NCBI RefSeq assembly: GCF_964340395.1
Contig: NC_135568.1
Location: forward strand, 7,420,579-7,484,578
Direction: 5' to 3'
DNA: 64,000 nt
Source: Glandiceps talaboti
Taxonomy: Eukaryota > Hemichordata > Enteropneusta > Spengelidae
Below are positions 15,257 to 32,004 of this stretch, one piece after another. A program made the translations under genes and the position numbers. The notes below the pieces were generated by a model. The model saw only the letters and a list, made by a program, of their open reading frames with translations, was not told where the DNA came from and made no database searches. Each line of letters begins with the position of its first letter. Within the stretch, counting starts at the first letter, position 1.

Positions 15257-15394
15257 ATGCCTATCTGTACTCGGAAGGTTGCCGAACAGAAGCCGAGGTT
15301 AGCAGTACTACTGGTGTGTCTTTTAGCACTATGCGACCCGTGTTCACTTGTAAAGTTAGCAGAATTGCCCAAGGGTCTAGCTGGACTCGTATAA
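15257..15394 (+). CDS. Possible small secreted or signal-peptide ORF
   Basis: A 45-codon ORF, MPICTRKVAEQKPR followed by the hydrophobic LAVLLVCLLALCDPCS. It reads like a signal peptide with basic n-region, Leu/Val core and small residues at a possible cleavage site. The ATG context AACAATGC has purine at -3. A GTAAAG donor-like site at 15350, right after the signal-like part, could make this a first coding exon of a secreted protein, but I found no convincing partner exon downstream. Chance is a real alternative for an ORF this short. Confidence 0.25.
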   Translation: MPICTRKVAEQKPRLAVLLVCLLALCDPCSLVKLAELPKGLAGLV

Positions 15395-15979
15395 AGGCTG
15401 TTCAATATCCTAAATTGACAATTAACTATCTTCCTTTCATTTAGATTTGACCAAACGTCACATGGATATTTGTGAAAAGTTATTGAAGAAGCCGAGACAC
15501 AGTCCAGCATTAGGGTATGGAGGAGATTGAAGTCCCTAATTGGCTACCACTTCAAGTCTAGGAGTTGACGTCATTAGTTTGGATTACGTCATAATTTAAA
15601 TGGACAAACGATTGGTGGTTAACGCCCTGACACATTGGTACGGTCAACCCCTCTCACGAGAGGGCGGATTTACACGACGTATTTTACAGTCTAAATTAGT
15701 CGTTAGGGTAGCAAAATTGTTGACAATTGACGTAGTTAGCGTCATGGAAATGAAAATAGTAAACTTTTCTCTTTATTTGAATTCAAGAAATCAAATCAAA
15801 TCAAAACCATTCTCAATACAATCAAGAGAAAAAAAATCATTTAAAAAAAAATAGAGGTCAAAATGAAAGCATATTAGACTCCAGTATAGCCATCGAATGG
15901 TGTTTAACTTACAGGTTTATTAACTCACTCTGGTTAACTCCGGGAACAATACGATATTATCGATTTCCTTGAAACAAGA

Positions 15980-16026
15980 CTGTGTTACGAGTCACAGATC
16001 TAAAATATAACCATTGGTAAATTTTC
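15980..16026 (+). repeat. 47-bp direct repeat, left copy
   Basis: Identical over 47 bp to 18482-18528; begins CTGTGTTACGAGTCACAG, which can itself pair CTGTG with CACAG. Sequence outside the 47 bp differs between the copies. Confidence 0.9.
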
Positions 16027-16264
16027 TATATCTAGTTTTGAGTTAAGTTAAAGTTGGCATTTTCGACTGTTTTAGAGTACTACCGACTTACATGTACAGT
16101 CAGAAGGTTCCTTGGCAAACAACTTCAGTCCTGGACGCAGGACAATGTTATATTGTTTACCTAGGGACAAGCATGCATTCTTTCTGTAGATTGGTTAGTT
16201 TACGTTTCTTTACTCTTCTCAAGAATAATACGTATATGTGACACACAGTGAAGTGGGTTATGTA

Positions 16265-16339
16265 TACAATAGACACCGGTGGAAAGATAAACAACAAGGC
16301 GGAGCCGCGTTGTTTATCTTTCCACCGGTGTCTATTGTA
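16265..16339. repeat. Perfect 31-bp hairpin
   Basis: Arms 16265-16295 and 16309-16339 are exact reverse complements around a 13-nt loop that itself contains GGCGGAGCC, so the stem can extend. A very short foldback element or relic; no gene around it. Confidence 0.9.
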
Positions 16340-17251
16340 CTTATGCCCGACAAGTTCACAGGATGGCAGGATTAGTCCATCTCACCCTTGCTAGACTAGA
16401 TTAAGATAAAGTACACACTGTCTCACCCCTTGCCACGCTAGGTGATGATAATAACTGAGATAAAAGTGTACACATTCGGGTGAGGACACACACAGCATGC
16501 AGTGTTCACGGCGAAGAAATAAGCCATACAACATTCACAAGCCCTGATATGACTGAACAACGAGACGTGTCTAATATTATAGTGTAGCTCATCTGAAGAT
16601 CTGTGTAAAATTCGTTTTTTAAATGTTTACCGTTTCTTTTGAATGGTAACAGTTGTGCCCTTCATCCTTAAACCCTTACTGTGCAGTCACTACTCCATTC
16701 ATGGTACAGTAGTATGACTTATTTTTAATACTACTCGCCACAACTATTTTTCTCCGTAATTAAGTTCTCCTCGTAATTTTGGCAAATTATTTTGGTCCGG
16801 GTCGTACTCTTGCATTTCATTCTTGAGACCATGGAGGCTCCCCTTCTATACTTCCATGTGCAGGCATATGGTTTCTGACTTTGCCGGACTGGTTTTACTT
16901 GAACTACAAAGGTCAACCCAATTCACACCTTCTAAGTCCCCCTTTGTCTTACACTATCCAATACTCATGTACTGATAAGACTTCAGCGGCAACTCAGACA
17001 AGGAGGTGGTTATAACCCGCTACACAAACTTTAAATTAGCTCCGGTAGAGGACTGCTAATCCCGTACATGTCAAACAATGTGTCAACATTATGACAGATA
17101 AAGGGCATAAATAATATTACGAATTACATATTGCGATAAGGCTCTCTGACACTCTTATTTACGTAGTGTTTTATGGGTTGACACAGTCTATTGACATTTG
17201 CACATTACTTTGTGTGATATAGATATGTATTTATTAGTCATGACGTAGCGA

Positions 17252-17647
17252 TAGACTCTCTCACAGTCCTCGGAACTTCGCTTTACTAAATTCGACGCTA
17301 AATGAATTATTTTGTATGTACCGATACCATCTACATAACGTGCTCCATCGTACTCGAACAACCTTGTACTGTGCGCCCTCATCGACAACATAGAGATATC
17401 TGTTCGTTGACGTGTGACTGCGACGCTCCGTGTTATCGCGAAGTCCGAGGCCCTCCCTCGGGGCTTCGCTATAACACGGAGCGTCGCAGTCACACGTCAA
17501 CGAATAGTTATCTCTATCATGGTCGATGAGGGCGCACAGTACAAGGATATTCGAGTACGGTTAATTAGCTGGCATCGGTACATACAAAATAATTCGTTTA
17601 GCTTTAATTTTAGTAAAGCGAAGCTCCGAGGGCTGTAAGAGAGTCTA
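17252..17647. mobile_element. 396-bp foldback DNA element with 10-bp target duplication
   Basis: Ends TAGACTCTC and GAGAGTCTA. The two halves are long imperfect reverse complements meeting near 17450, with the inner roughly 45 bp almost perfect. Flanks are the exact 10-bp direct repeat GACGTAGCGA at 17242-17251 and 17648-17657, so the boundaries are firm. There is no transposase frame. A 9-11-bp duplication with long terminal inverted repeats is typical of Mutator-like (MULE) transposons; this would be a non-autonomous member. More GC- and CpG-rich than its surroundings. Confidence 0.85.
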
Positions 17648-17657
17648 GACGTAGCGA

Positions 17658-18481
17658 TTGACGTTGACTGACTATTTTCATGATAAGAATCCTCTATGGT
17701 TTATTTTACGTATTTGACGATAATAGGGTGCATTTGATGTCGTCCTTGAACATATATGCAATAAGACGCCATCATCTCCCCGCTACTTGCGACATTACGT
17801 AACCTTTATGGCTTGCGAAAATTTATACTATGCTTTGATGCGATAAAAATTAGTGATAATGCGTGAGATATATTGTCTTAGACTGGCATACTGACTACCG
17901 ATTATCATTAAGATACTTTTATTCTCTTTGTTACTATTTAAAATATCGATATGATAGTTTATTAGGTATGATATGTTTACAATTTATTCTTTTATTTGAA
18001 TCCTTTTACATATATTATTACATATACCGGAGCAACAATAACTCATTTTGAATTTGATCTGAGATTTATTCAAATCATTAATTTTGGCTGTTTTTCATTA
18101 GTTCGACGTAATTATTAGAATATTTTGTCAAAGTTGGAGTTATTTTTTAAGTGATACTTTTTACTTATCTGGTGATTTGAAGTTAGGCACTTTACTGCTT
18201 TTTGATTGTTTTGTTGTTACATGGTACTACAAGCAATTTATTTAACTTTATTTAGTTAAGTCACATGATAACTGATTCACTTTAATTTACAACAATGTTG
18301 CATTAATAATTTAGTATTGCATTTCAACTATTGCGTATGAATTTTTAGTTTCATTTTTTAACAATTCCCTTTCTTTACTTTATATTTTCTTAGTAAGGCT
18401 AGATGGTACGATTTTTTTTTCGCGAGGAGAGATGTCAATCATTTATGTTGAAGCGAGGGCGCTTCACAGTGAAGGTGGGCG
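17658..18481. other. AT-rich non-coding stretch
   Basis: Nothing recognisable; strongly AT-rich with many short T runs. Confidence 0.5.
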
Positions 18482-18528
18482 CTGTGTTACGAGTCACAGA
18501 TCTAAAATATAACCATTGGTAAATTTTC
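18482..18528 (+). repeat. 47-bp direct repeat, right copy
   Basis: Identical to 15980-16026, same orientation, about 2.5 kb apart. Confidence 0.9.
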
Positions 18529-19490
18529 ATTGTGAACTCTAAATTGAAGTCAAAAAGCATTTAAACTTTGTACATACAGTGACATTCCGTTGCGTAACAA
18601 CATAGGTCCTTGACATCTCAACATCGCTATTTCGTACCAGGTACGATTGAACTGTCAACAAGTTTTATTATGACATGACTATTTTATGGTCTTTGAGATA
18701 TGAACTTGTATTACTAATCTAGGGAAGGTGATTGGATATTCGATCTCGGATGATGTCTTTCATATAGACTTAAGATAGAGAATTTGTGTAAACTTGAAGA
18801 TGTATTTAAGTTGGGTTTTAGCCCATCTCGAGAGGAGAGGCGGAGACGGAGATTGGTCATGTAATAAAATCAACCAAGTGGTTAGCTTGGCGTTCGTTGA
18901 ACCAGATACGTATGTTTCGTTGTGAGTTCTACTCAACACAATCCAAGTCGGTACGGTACCTCGTAGAAAAGGTGGTTTGAGAAGAAACTAGTTGGTCGGC
19001 TAATTCAACGTTATAGTCTTAAATGGAACAGACTGACGATTGGAACAGCAGTGCGAGCGACTACTTCCCCAATTGAACATTAAATATCGATAAACTGCAC
19101 AGCAAGCCGAACAACAGCGTTTCAACTGCAGATGCCTAAAAGTCCTTTAGTGCAGCTTTTAACCCCTTCAATACTGAAAACATTCCCGCCAAAATTGTTT
19201 GGACAAAATTCTTGTAAGTTTTTGGCATATATCAACTTCATTTTAGACTGGAATTAAAGAAATGTTACTTCCTAATAAAGTAATACTATTTGTAATTATG
19301 AAAATATTCAAATAAATTGGGTCCACATATTATTTAAAACTCGTCTCTAGTCATGAAAGGGTTAAAAGGGACCAGTAACAAACTTTCCTATGGCATGTAT
19401 ATTACCACACAATAAGGAATAAGATTTGTTGAATTAAGGTTTTGACCTAAAATTGCTTTTTTTAAACTCTAATCAAGTTGTGCACACATG
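18529..19490. other. No gene seen
   Basis: No recognisable exon, RNA gene or repeat family. Confidence 0.5.
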
Positions 19491-19497
19491 TACACGC

Positions 19498-19533
<36 letters not shown>

Positions 19534-19546
19534 TGACAGACAGACA
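19498..19546. repeat. (ACAG)n microsatellite
   Basis: About 12 ACAG units with one interruption, followed by a few CA repeats. Confidence 0.95.
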
Positions 19547-20108
19547 CACACACATGGACTGTGGAACCCAAGTTCAACTGTACTAAAAATAAGACTTATT
19601 ACCATATCAATAACCAACATTCTGTTTAGTTCATTGAAATACAACATATTTTTTAATGGTTAAAATGTTACATATCAAATCAAAGTAAGAACTTTTTCAT
19701 AATATTAATACACAGGTAAACAACACTTTTAATCAAACATATAGCACAACAGATAAAAACAAAAATGTAAAACTGTTCCAATAAAACACCACTTCTGCAT
19801 GTTTGGATGACTCTACTAACACTTTATATATACACCTATCATAGCGAAGAACATTCACACAACACGCTACAAACCATTGTGCTAAAAACAGTACTTGATT
19901 GGTCCACATAAACTATTTATTTTTTAAATATTTATAATAATACTTTGGAAATCAAGCTAATGGTATTCTAAGATACACATAAACTAAAATCTTGTCCCCA
20001 TGTAAAATGTTGCATTGGTTTGAAATTAAATTGAAATCGATTCTCATGTCTCCATGTGTACTACAGTTAGTTTGAAACAGAATTGGTTTTGTATAGATAT
20101 AAAACAAA

Positions 20109-20165
20109 TCATTCTCGCAAACCAGAGTTATTACTTCTACCACTACTACACTTCGAAATAAACCA
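20109..20165 (+). repeat. Dispersed repeat carrying CATTCTCGCAAACCAGAG
   Basis: This segment recurs near 58782-58813 plus 59030-59055 (where a foldback element interrupts it) and, more diverged, at 46969-47020. The uninterrupted copy here acts as an empty site for the 58.8-kb insertion. Confidence 0.75.
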
Positions 20166-20462
20166 GTAGGGACTGGCTTGTTAAGAACGGTACCTGTAAA
20201 ACGACTGTGGTTTGCGACAATGAAACAAATTGGATCAGAACTGACACAGAGCAAAAGTGACTTGATTCAAATCCATTTCTTGTGGGGACAGAAATCACGG
20301 TTAGAACTAATTTAAATGAATCAATTTGAGTATATATTTGGTTTTCAATCGATTCAGGCGGGGATAGAGCTTAAACGTTCTGTTGTTGTATATGGTAGAT
20401 TCCATAATTGGCAGGTGACAGTGGCACCTTGGTTACGTGGATATAATCACCCTGTAATCAAG

Positions 20463-20710
20463 ATAGTGTAAACACTGAATGAGGTTAAATGTGCAGCCAC
20501 TTGAGGAACACTCACTATCAGAGATGCCACCCTACTGTGTGTAAATAGTGTAAACACTGAATCAGGTTGAATGTGTGGCCACTTGACGAAAACTTGCTAT
20601 CAGAGATGCCACCCAACTCTGAGTGTAAATAGTGTAAACACTGAATGAGGTTAAATGTGCAGCCACTTGAAGAAAACTTGCTATCAGAGATGCAACCCTT
20701 CTGTGAGTGT
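20463..20710. repeat. About 90-105-bp tandem repeat, three copies
   Basis: Units share TAGTGTAAACACTGAATGAG, GTTAAATGTGCAGCCACTTG and CTATCAGAGATGC. Copies vary in length and are mildly diverged. Confidence 0.85.
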
Positions 20711-20734
20711 AATTCCATCAATGTCCATTGGGAG

Positions 20735-20979
20735 CTTATATCAACATATTGCAACATTAATTTTAGTTTGTGTCTTTCAAAGTTTACCTATGACTTGATA
20801 TCAACATATTGCAACATTAATTTTAGTTTGTGTCTTTCAAAGTTTACCTATGGCTTGATATCAACATATTGCAACATTAGTTTTAGTTTGTGTCTGTCAA
20901 AGTTTACCTACGGCTTGACATCAACATATTGCAACATTAGTTTTAGTTTGTGTCTGTCAAAGTTTACCTATGCCTTGAT
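20735..20979. repeat. 60-bp minisatellite, four copies
   Basis: Unit: TATCAACATATTGCAACATT, then AATTTTAGTTTGTGTCTTTC, then AAAGTTTACCTATGGCTTGA. Because the period is a multiple of three the plus strand stays open across it, but there is no other sign of coding. Confidence 0.92.
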
Positions 20980-21290
20980 TTCCGTAAAAGTAAAGGGACT
21001 GAAATTCTTGATAATTTCTTCTGGATCACTCAATCTTTTGTAAATGATATGTTGTAGAAAGTAAACAAATATGACCATTACCAAGTACCATTATTGAAAT
21101 ATGTACAACTCAACAAATTAGATATCACCTGAGTTACTGAAAAAAATTGGAAGACAATATAAAATTCATTATCAACTAAAAAGTTTTCAAATATTTCATT
21201 ATTGTATGCTGAGACTCACCATGTTATTTCAAATTGTAAATATAAGAGTACACATTGGTTGTGTATAAAGATTTGGACTTTGGTAAAACA

Positions 21291-21870
21291 GTGTTCTTAT
21301 GAAAGTGATGATACTGTACATATCTATGAAAAGTGATGACACTCTACGTATCTATGACAGTGTGATGACACTACGTATCTATGACAAAGTGATGACACTC
21401 TATGTATCTATGACAGTGTGATGACACTCTATGTATCTATGACAAAGTGATGACACTCTACGTATCTATAACAAAGTGATGACACTCTACGTATCTATGA
21501 CAAAGTGATGACACTCTACGTATCTATGACAAAGTGATGACACTCTACGTATCTATAACAAAGTGATGACACTACGTATCTATAACAAAGTGATGACACT
21601 CTACGTATCTATGACAAAGTGATGACACTCTACGTATCTATGACAAAGTGATGACACTCTATGTATCTATGACAAAGTGATGACACTCTACGTATCTATG
21701 ACAAAGTGATGACACTCTACGTATCTATAACAAAGTGATGACACTACGTATCTATGACAAAGTGATGACACTCTACGTATCTATAACAAAGTGATGACAC
21801 TCTACGTATCTATAACAAAGTGATGACACTACGTATCTATAACAAAGTGATGACACTACGTATCTATGAC
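21291..21870. repeat. 29-30-bp minisatellite, about 19 copies
   Basis: Unit AAAGTGATGACACTCTACGT followed by ATCTATGAC, with variants lacking CT, changing C to T, or ATAAC for ATGAC. It passes straight into the 21-bp array. Confidence 0.95.
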
Positions 21871-21879
21871 AAATATTGT

Positions 21880-22556
21880 GGAGCTTTCACATATGAAACA
21901 TATTCCACTATATTCCACTACATATGAAACATATTTCACGACATATGAAACATATTTCACTACATATGAAACATATTCCACTACATATGAAACAGATTCC
22001 ACTACATATGAAACATACTTCATTACATATGAAACATACTTCATTACATATGAAACATACTTCATTACATATGAAACAGATTCTACTACATATGAAACAT
22101 ACTTCACTACATATGAAACAGATTCCACTACATATGAAACATACTTCACTACATATGAAACACATTCCACTACATATGAAACAGATTCCACTACATATGA
22201 AACATACTTCATTACATATGAAACATACTTCATTACATATGAAACATACTTCATTACATATGAAACAGATTCTACTACATATGAAACATATTTCACTACA
22301 TATGAAACAGATTCCACTACATATGAAACATACTTCACTACATATGAAACACATTCCACTACATATGAAACAGATTCCACTACATATGAAACATACTTCA
22401 TTACATATGAAACATACTTCATTACATATGAAACATACTTCATTACATATGAAACAGATTCTACTACATATGAAACATACTTCACTACATATGAAACATA
22501 TTTCACTACATATGAAACATATTTCACTACATATGAAACATATTTCACTACATATA
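21880..22556. repeat. 21-bp minisatellite with 189-bp higher-order repeat
   Basis: Unit ACATATGAAACATACTTCAT or variants, about 32 copies. A nine-unit block repeats with period 189 bp (starts near 22013, 22202 and 22391), so whole blocks were duplicated after the single units diverged. Long open frames on both strands follow from the 21-bp period. Confidence 0.95.
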
Positions 22557-23585
22557 TGTTTCTTTACAGTTCTTCTGTATCTTTCTGCTGATGCTTCCCC
22601 TACCCATTAAACTAAACGAATACTTGCAATATCTTACTGAATTCAAACTATACCTAAACTGGTAGGTGACATGATAGTCATTTGTTAAAAAATCTTAATT
22701 TATTTTCCCCTCTTCAACTTCATACAATTTCTTTTGCATAGATGCTGTAAACATTTCAGGAAGTACAAAATGGGAGTTAAAATATAACTGGAATCGTCAT
22801 CAATATATTAATTTACAGACACTTCAAATCCAGAAAAAATGTTTGTTTTGTCTTTGTGTCACTTGATTCATTTCTCAAAAAAAGAAAAAGGAATGTGGCT
22901 TTCTTGGTAGACAACGTCCAATAAAATATTGTATTGGAAAGTTAATTTGCATTAATTTCTTTAAATCCTGTATATGCTTTTCATGAGATTAATTAGCACA
23001 TTTTTCTTTATAACACTAGCTAATCTTCTTTATCTCCCCAGGGTATATTTCGTTGTACAGAAGTAATATGCCATATTGCAGTTACCAAGATACCCATTAT
23101 TTTGTAGTTAAGAATCACTAAGAGGCGGCCCCATATTTGGCAAAGTTAGGGCTAAAATGCTATTGTCATGGCCACTGGTCATAGGGCAATGCATGAAGCA
23201 GTGAATAAAATAAGAGTGTAGAACCCCATACATTGTTTAAAAGACCATTATAGTAGGAGTTTAATAAGTCTGATTTGAGTATTGTTGCTGATAGAACAGT
23301 ACAGCGAGAACAACGCGGATACGAATGTTAACTTCATGTTCTGCTGCCTTTACACTACAATACTAACCATTCTGGCCCTCACTTCAGGCCAGACAATGGC
23401 TTGCAGTCAGTGCTCATAGTAGCAAAATCATGACATCTTTTACATATTCCACAACTAGAATATGGTGTAATTACTCGTTCGGAAATTTGAGGATTAAGAA
23501 GTTATATACAACACTTAGCAAACATCTTTGAATGCATTTGTTCAGTTTCAGCTACACATAGATTAACTTTACTTTTTAAAATCAG
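22557..23585. other. Probable 3' UTR and flank of TMEM41A, no other gene seen
   Basis: Lies just downstream of the TMEM41A stop on the minus strand. No recognisable exon. Confidence 0.4.
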
Positions 23586-27676
<4,091 letters not shown>

Positions 27677-29310
27677 TGTACTAAGCTAAGTATTGTATCT
27701 GAACTACGTTGTTTACTATTGATTTCCCCATACAAAATTGGAAAATTTTGCCGGTTCCGGTTATGTGGGCGTCGCCATTTTTATGTCATCATACTTTGTG
27801 TGTTGGTTTGTCACTTAGTAACTACACTTTTCGACACTGGGGGCGCCATTTTATCGACCCCTTCACGAGACCAAACGTTATCTATCACCGTCTAGCGTCT
27901 CCGTCACACATATCACATAGTAGAAGTTTCAGGTCAGTAGGGCAAAATACTAAAGATTTAAAAAGTTGACAGTGTTTCTGAATACAAAAAGTCCTTGACT
28001 CAAATAAAATTTCAACAATTACTGAACAACAAGTGTGACCCAGTCAATGCAATCATGAACCTGGGAATCTGTAGGACAGGGGTTAACTTTAAGTGGACTA
28101 CCTATACCTTTCGATGTATACATTCATTTACATACGAATGATTTTTGTATGGATGACTATATATATAGAAAGATATTAATATTATTTCATTAGTGTAGCC
28201 CAATATATACATACATGTATATAGTTATCCACAAGTTTAAAATGGTATTTTCATTTACTCATGCAAATTGTCTGTTTATGCATGATTATATTTATTTATT
28301 TATTTATTTATGTTTGTTTGTTTGTAACATGGTTTCTGGGCTCTCTGTGCTTACGAAATCTTGGTATCCATTAGGGTTATAATCAGTATTTTTTTCAAAA
28401 GTTTTGTTTATTGTTTGCATAAAGGAGAAATGATTCAGTTTGTTAATCAGTATTATTAGATACAGGTAATACAGGAACTGCACATTGTCAAAATACAGTT
28501 GGACAGTGTTCATTTAAAAAAAAATATATCTGTAAGTTCTACTATTCATATTACACAGGAAATCAGCACTGACAACAGAAATCAGTTACTGGACTTGATT
28601 TTTATTTTAAACATCGCAATCCAAGATTATACAATATACATTCACTGATAAACATAGTTTTGGCAAAGAATAAAAGACAGAAAAAACACCGGTAAAAATT
28701 ACTTCAAATCAAATGAAAGGGGTTTTCCACACTATGGTAAGGGAATATGGGTGACTGCCAATCTCAGTGTGGATCAACAGCCCCCATCCCCTGCCCCAAG
28801 CCCAACTGTAGTAGCAATAGTATTCAAAAGGTAGAAATTATCAAGGTCAAAGGTCACCATGATCACAAGAGTATTTCCCTGTTTAAGAAGCTGTAAGACA
28901 GTACAGAATGTAGGGCTAACAAACCATAGCAATGACAAAAAATGAAAGGCTAATTTACACATTCAAATATCAGTAAATATTTATATTAATAACATATATG
29001 CACCACTTATATACATATATTTGTAATATAACACTTAAATAATGCTAATCACATCAGGCAGATATGTTGTAAAAACTAATGTACATAAGTAAATAAATTG
29101 AAAATATTTATGTATCAAATGACAATCCTACATTTGTTCTTGGTTTTACTTTTCACATGATTGAAGAGTTTGAAATTTAACACGAACAAGGAATTAACAA
29201 AAATATTTACATGCAGGTTGTTAATATTAAAATAGTGATATATATTCATTATGTACAAATATCATCTTTATACCAAGCACAAGCCTAGTTATTGTCTTTA
29301 AACCGAAAAT
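27677..29310. other. TMEM41A upstream region and intergenic
   Basis: 27700-27910 is CpG-richer than the surroundings, as expected near a promoter. No exon recognised further up; 28281-28325 holds short TTTA/TTTG repeats. Confidence 0.4.
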
Positions 29311-29606
29311 ATGGATTTATATACCCTGGTCAGTTTATGTCATGACAATCTGTGTCTATGTTATTGGTTCTATGCGTCTCAAAATATGAATCAAAATTTT
29401 CATTATTTTGCAATTTTCCATAAATTATGCTTGAGGAGGTATAACTATATTATTCCCCAATATTGTTCTTCATTCTGGTGGAAAATACTCGTGACCTAAG
29501 GCTTTGTCAATACTCGTCTAGCAACACATAGTGACAAGGCCCCTTAGGTCACTCGTATTTTCCTTAGTTGAACAAAGACAATTACTGGGGAATAATATCT
29601 AATTAC
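29311..29606. mobile_element. MITE-like repeat, copy 1 of 2
   Basis: About 300 bp sharing order and sequence with 31703-32004: ATATACCCTGGTC start, TTGGTTCTATGCGTC, and then an inverted-repeat half. In that half AAAATACTCGTGACCTAAGG is mirrored by CCTTAGGTCACTCGTATTTT and ATTATTCCCCAATATTG by CTGGGGAATAAT. No coding capacity. Confidence 0.75.
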
Positions 29607-30090
29607 TATATATGTCAAAAAGCGAACGGTCAAAAATTTATATTGGTAACTCTTTGCAATTGATATGTTTCAGAACAATATAATAAAAAGTCATTTTAAT
29701 ATGAGGAAACCTGTCTTCCAAATAGCAGTATTGTAGTGGCACATGATTGAATTCAATATTTGTTGACTTAGAAATATCAAAAGTTAAAACTCCACAGTAA
29801 AAAGTGTTAGAATCACTTTTAGTTTCTTTTTTGTGTTATAGTATTTTAACTAAAAGAAACTAGTGATGCAATATGTTCAGGTGGTAGGATACCTATCTTT
29901 CTAAAAATCAAAAACTGCATTTATAAGCTTAAAAAAAAAATGTATTGTGAGTTTAAAAACAAAACACACTGCATTTCTGAGTGTACACACACAAATAACA
30001 ACTTTTCTCAAGAAAATCTTGACTAAGAATAGCGTAAGAAATGCCATGAAATGAAAATGGTTGACAATAATTACATGTAATTTTGGTTTA

Positions 30091-30400
30091 CCCCCCGGGG
30101 GTCTACTCCCCTTATTTAAGTATATGTATATGTGCCGCTCTTTGGGGTGTGTTTTCTGTTCCACTGGTCTAAAATGGGGTCTGTTTTTTTTTTGGAGTTG
30201 AAGAGTCTAAAATGGGGTCCATTGTCCTTTACCAAACCATAACTGCCATTAATTGTCCCAAAATGTTGCCTCCACTAAAGGAAAATGTATTTAGGTCTAA
30301 CTTTCATCTTTTAAAAAACCTGTAATGGTCTAAAATGGGGTTTGGTTTTTGGTCAAAGTGGGTCAAAAATTGGGCCTAGGGTTTCCAGCACTAGCTACAC
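30091..30400. repeat. Dispersed repeat with TCTAAAATGGGGT motifs
   Basis: Starts CCCCCCGGGGGTCTACTCCC and contains three TCTAAAATGGGGT motifs plus a GGGTCAAAAATTGGG end. I recall similar CCGGGGGGTCTACTCCCC-led repeats from other invertebrate genomes, but cannot check this. Confidence 0.6.
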
Positions 30401-30988
30401 ACCCCTATCACAGCTGACCACTGGTACCATCCCCGTGGAGTTTACTGATATGTGTTTGTATTGCCATATTTATAATTGGACGGATTTCAGTAGAAAACAT
30501 GAGAAAAATTGATGAATGCTTACTGTAAAGGTAATAAAAGTAATAAATTAGAAATTGTACTTAAATGTTATACATGTATTTTTATATAAAATTATTAACA
30601 ATACAAATTATATTGACAAAGGCAAGAATATTCCTATTTGTACAAATGATTGAATTTCCAGATACAATACATGATTTCTCTTAATATCTGTTAGGCCAAA
30701 AAAAAAAGAATAATTGCTTCTAGTCAGCAGTTGCATTACTTAAATACCCTCACGTTGGTCTTTTTGTATGTGTGTTTGTCGAGCCCATGCAGTCTGCAGA
30801 TGCGGGGGGGGGGGGGGGGGGGAATACAAAAATAACCCTCCCTACTTCATCTACTTCAGTTAAAACAACTGCAGAGCCAATCATGAACAAGCAAATGACA
30901 TCTGCCCACATACACACTTGCTCTAAAGTATTAAATAAAAAGAACAGTAACTGCCATAAATAGTAGATTGAGTGACATGTTTGTTGAG

Positions 30989-31026
<38 letters not shown>

Positions 31027-31702
31027 AAATTGTGTCATCTTTTCAGACAAACTTTCCTGACCAGAAGGAATTCTTTTTTTATTTTGGCCTTATTTGTGAT
31101 TGTTTCTGTTTGTATATTGTAATAATTGTTTGTAATAATATTTATTTGAATCTTTTTATTTATATTGTAGTTTGTATTCTGTATATAGTCACAAAGACAA
31201 ATTGTCCAATGCTTGGATTAATACATTTTGATTAATATTGGACCTGCATACTAATTGTCTTCATAACATAATGCAACAAGAATACTTCTTGTAAAAACAC
31301 AACTTGAGAATTATCGTTATAACTTGTTGGAACTATTTGCTTTCATAAATTCAGATGAAATATTCAACTTAGACAATTGCAAAGTTCAAATTGTTGAGAT
31401 GAAATATTTCAACTTGTATGAGTGCAAAGTTCAGATTGTTTGCCATACACAGTTAAATGTATATACTTCACCCAAAAATGATATGGTAAATCTTATTTAG
31501 AAAACCAAGACAATAATGTGTATATTGATACAAACATCTTGATTATAAATGCTTAATTCTTTCCTAAGTATAAACATACATGTAGACAGTGGAGAGTTTC
31601 TATCCCATATCTACAGTATAAAATACATGTATAATGTATGATACTGTGAACTTGATATACAACAGCCATAATAAAATGCATGAGCCAGACTCAACGAAAA
31701 AT
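30401..31702. other. Intergenic; homopolymers only
   Basis: A run of G at 30805-30822 and a run of A at 30991-31024. No exon recognised. Confidence 0.5.
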
Positions 31703-32004
31703 ATTGAATATATACTCTGGTCTTTGTATGTCACAACAGCACGTGTATACATCACTGGTTCTGCTGTGTTTGAAATACGAGTCAAAATGTTCAAATTTGT
31801 CATTACTTTCCTCAATTTTTTTATATTACTGGCACTGGTATAATTATGTTATTCTTCAATATTTTTCTTCATTCAGCCAGAAAATACTCATGAACTAAGG
31901 GTTGTCGCTAATCGTCTAGCAACATGTAGTGACAAAGGCCCCCTTAGGTGACTCATATTTCCTTTGGCTGAACGAAGAAAAATATTGGGAATAACATCTA
32001 ATTA
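31703..32004. mobile_element. MITE-like repeat, copy 2 of 2
   Basis: Same orientation as 29311-29606 and alignable along its length. The inverted-repeat half reads AAAATACTCATGAACTAAGG against CCTTAGGTGACTCATATTT. Divergence suggests an old family. Confidence 0.75.

Noticed and set aside
21866-22610. Possible repeat protein of about 240 residues
   Set aside because: 21-bp array open in several frames on both strands; no signal peptide, no promoter or splice context.
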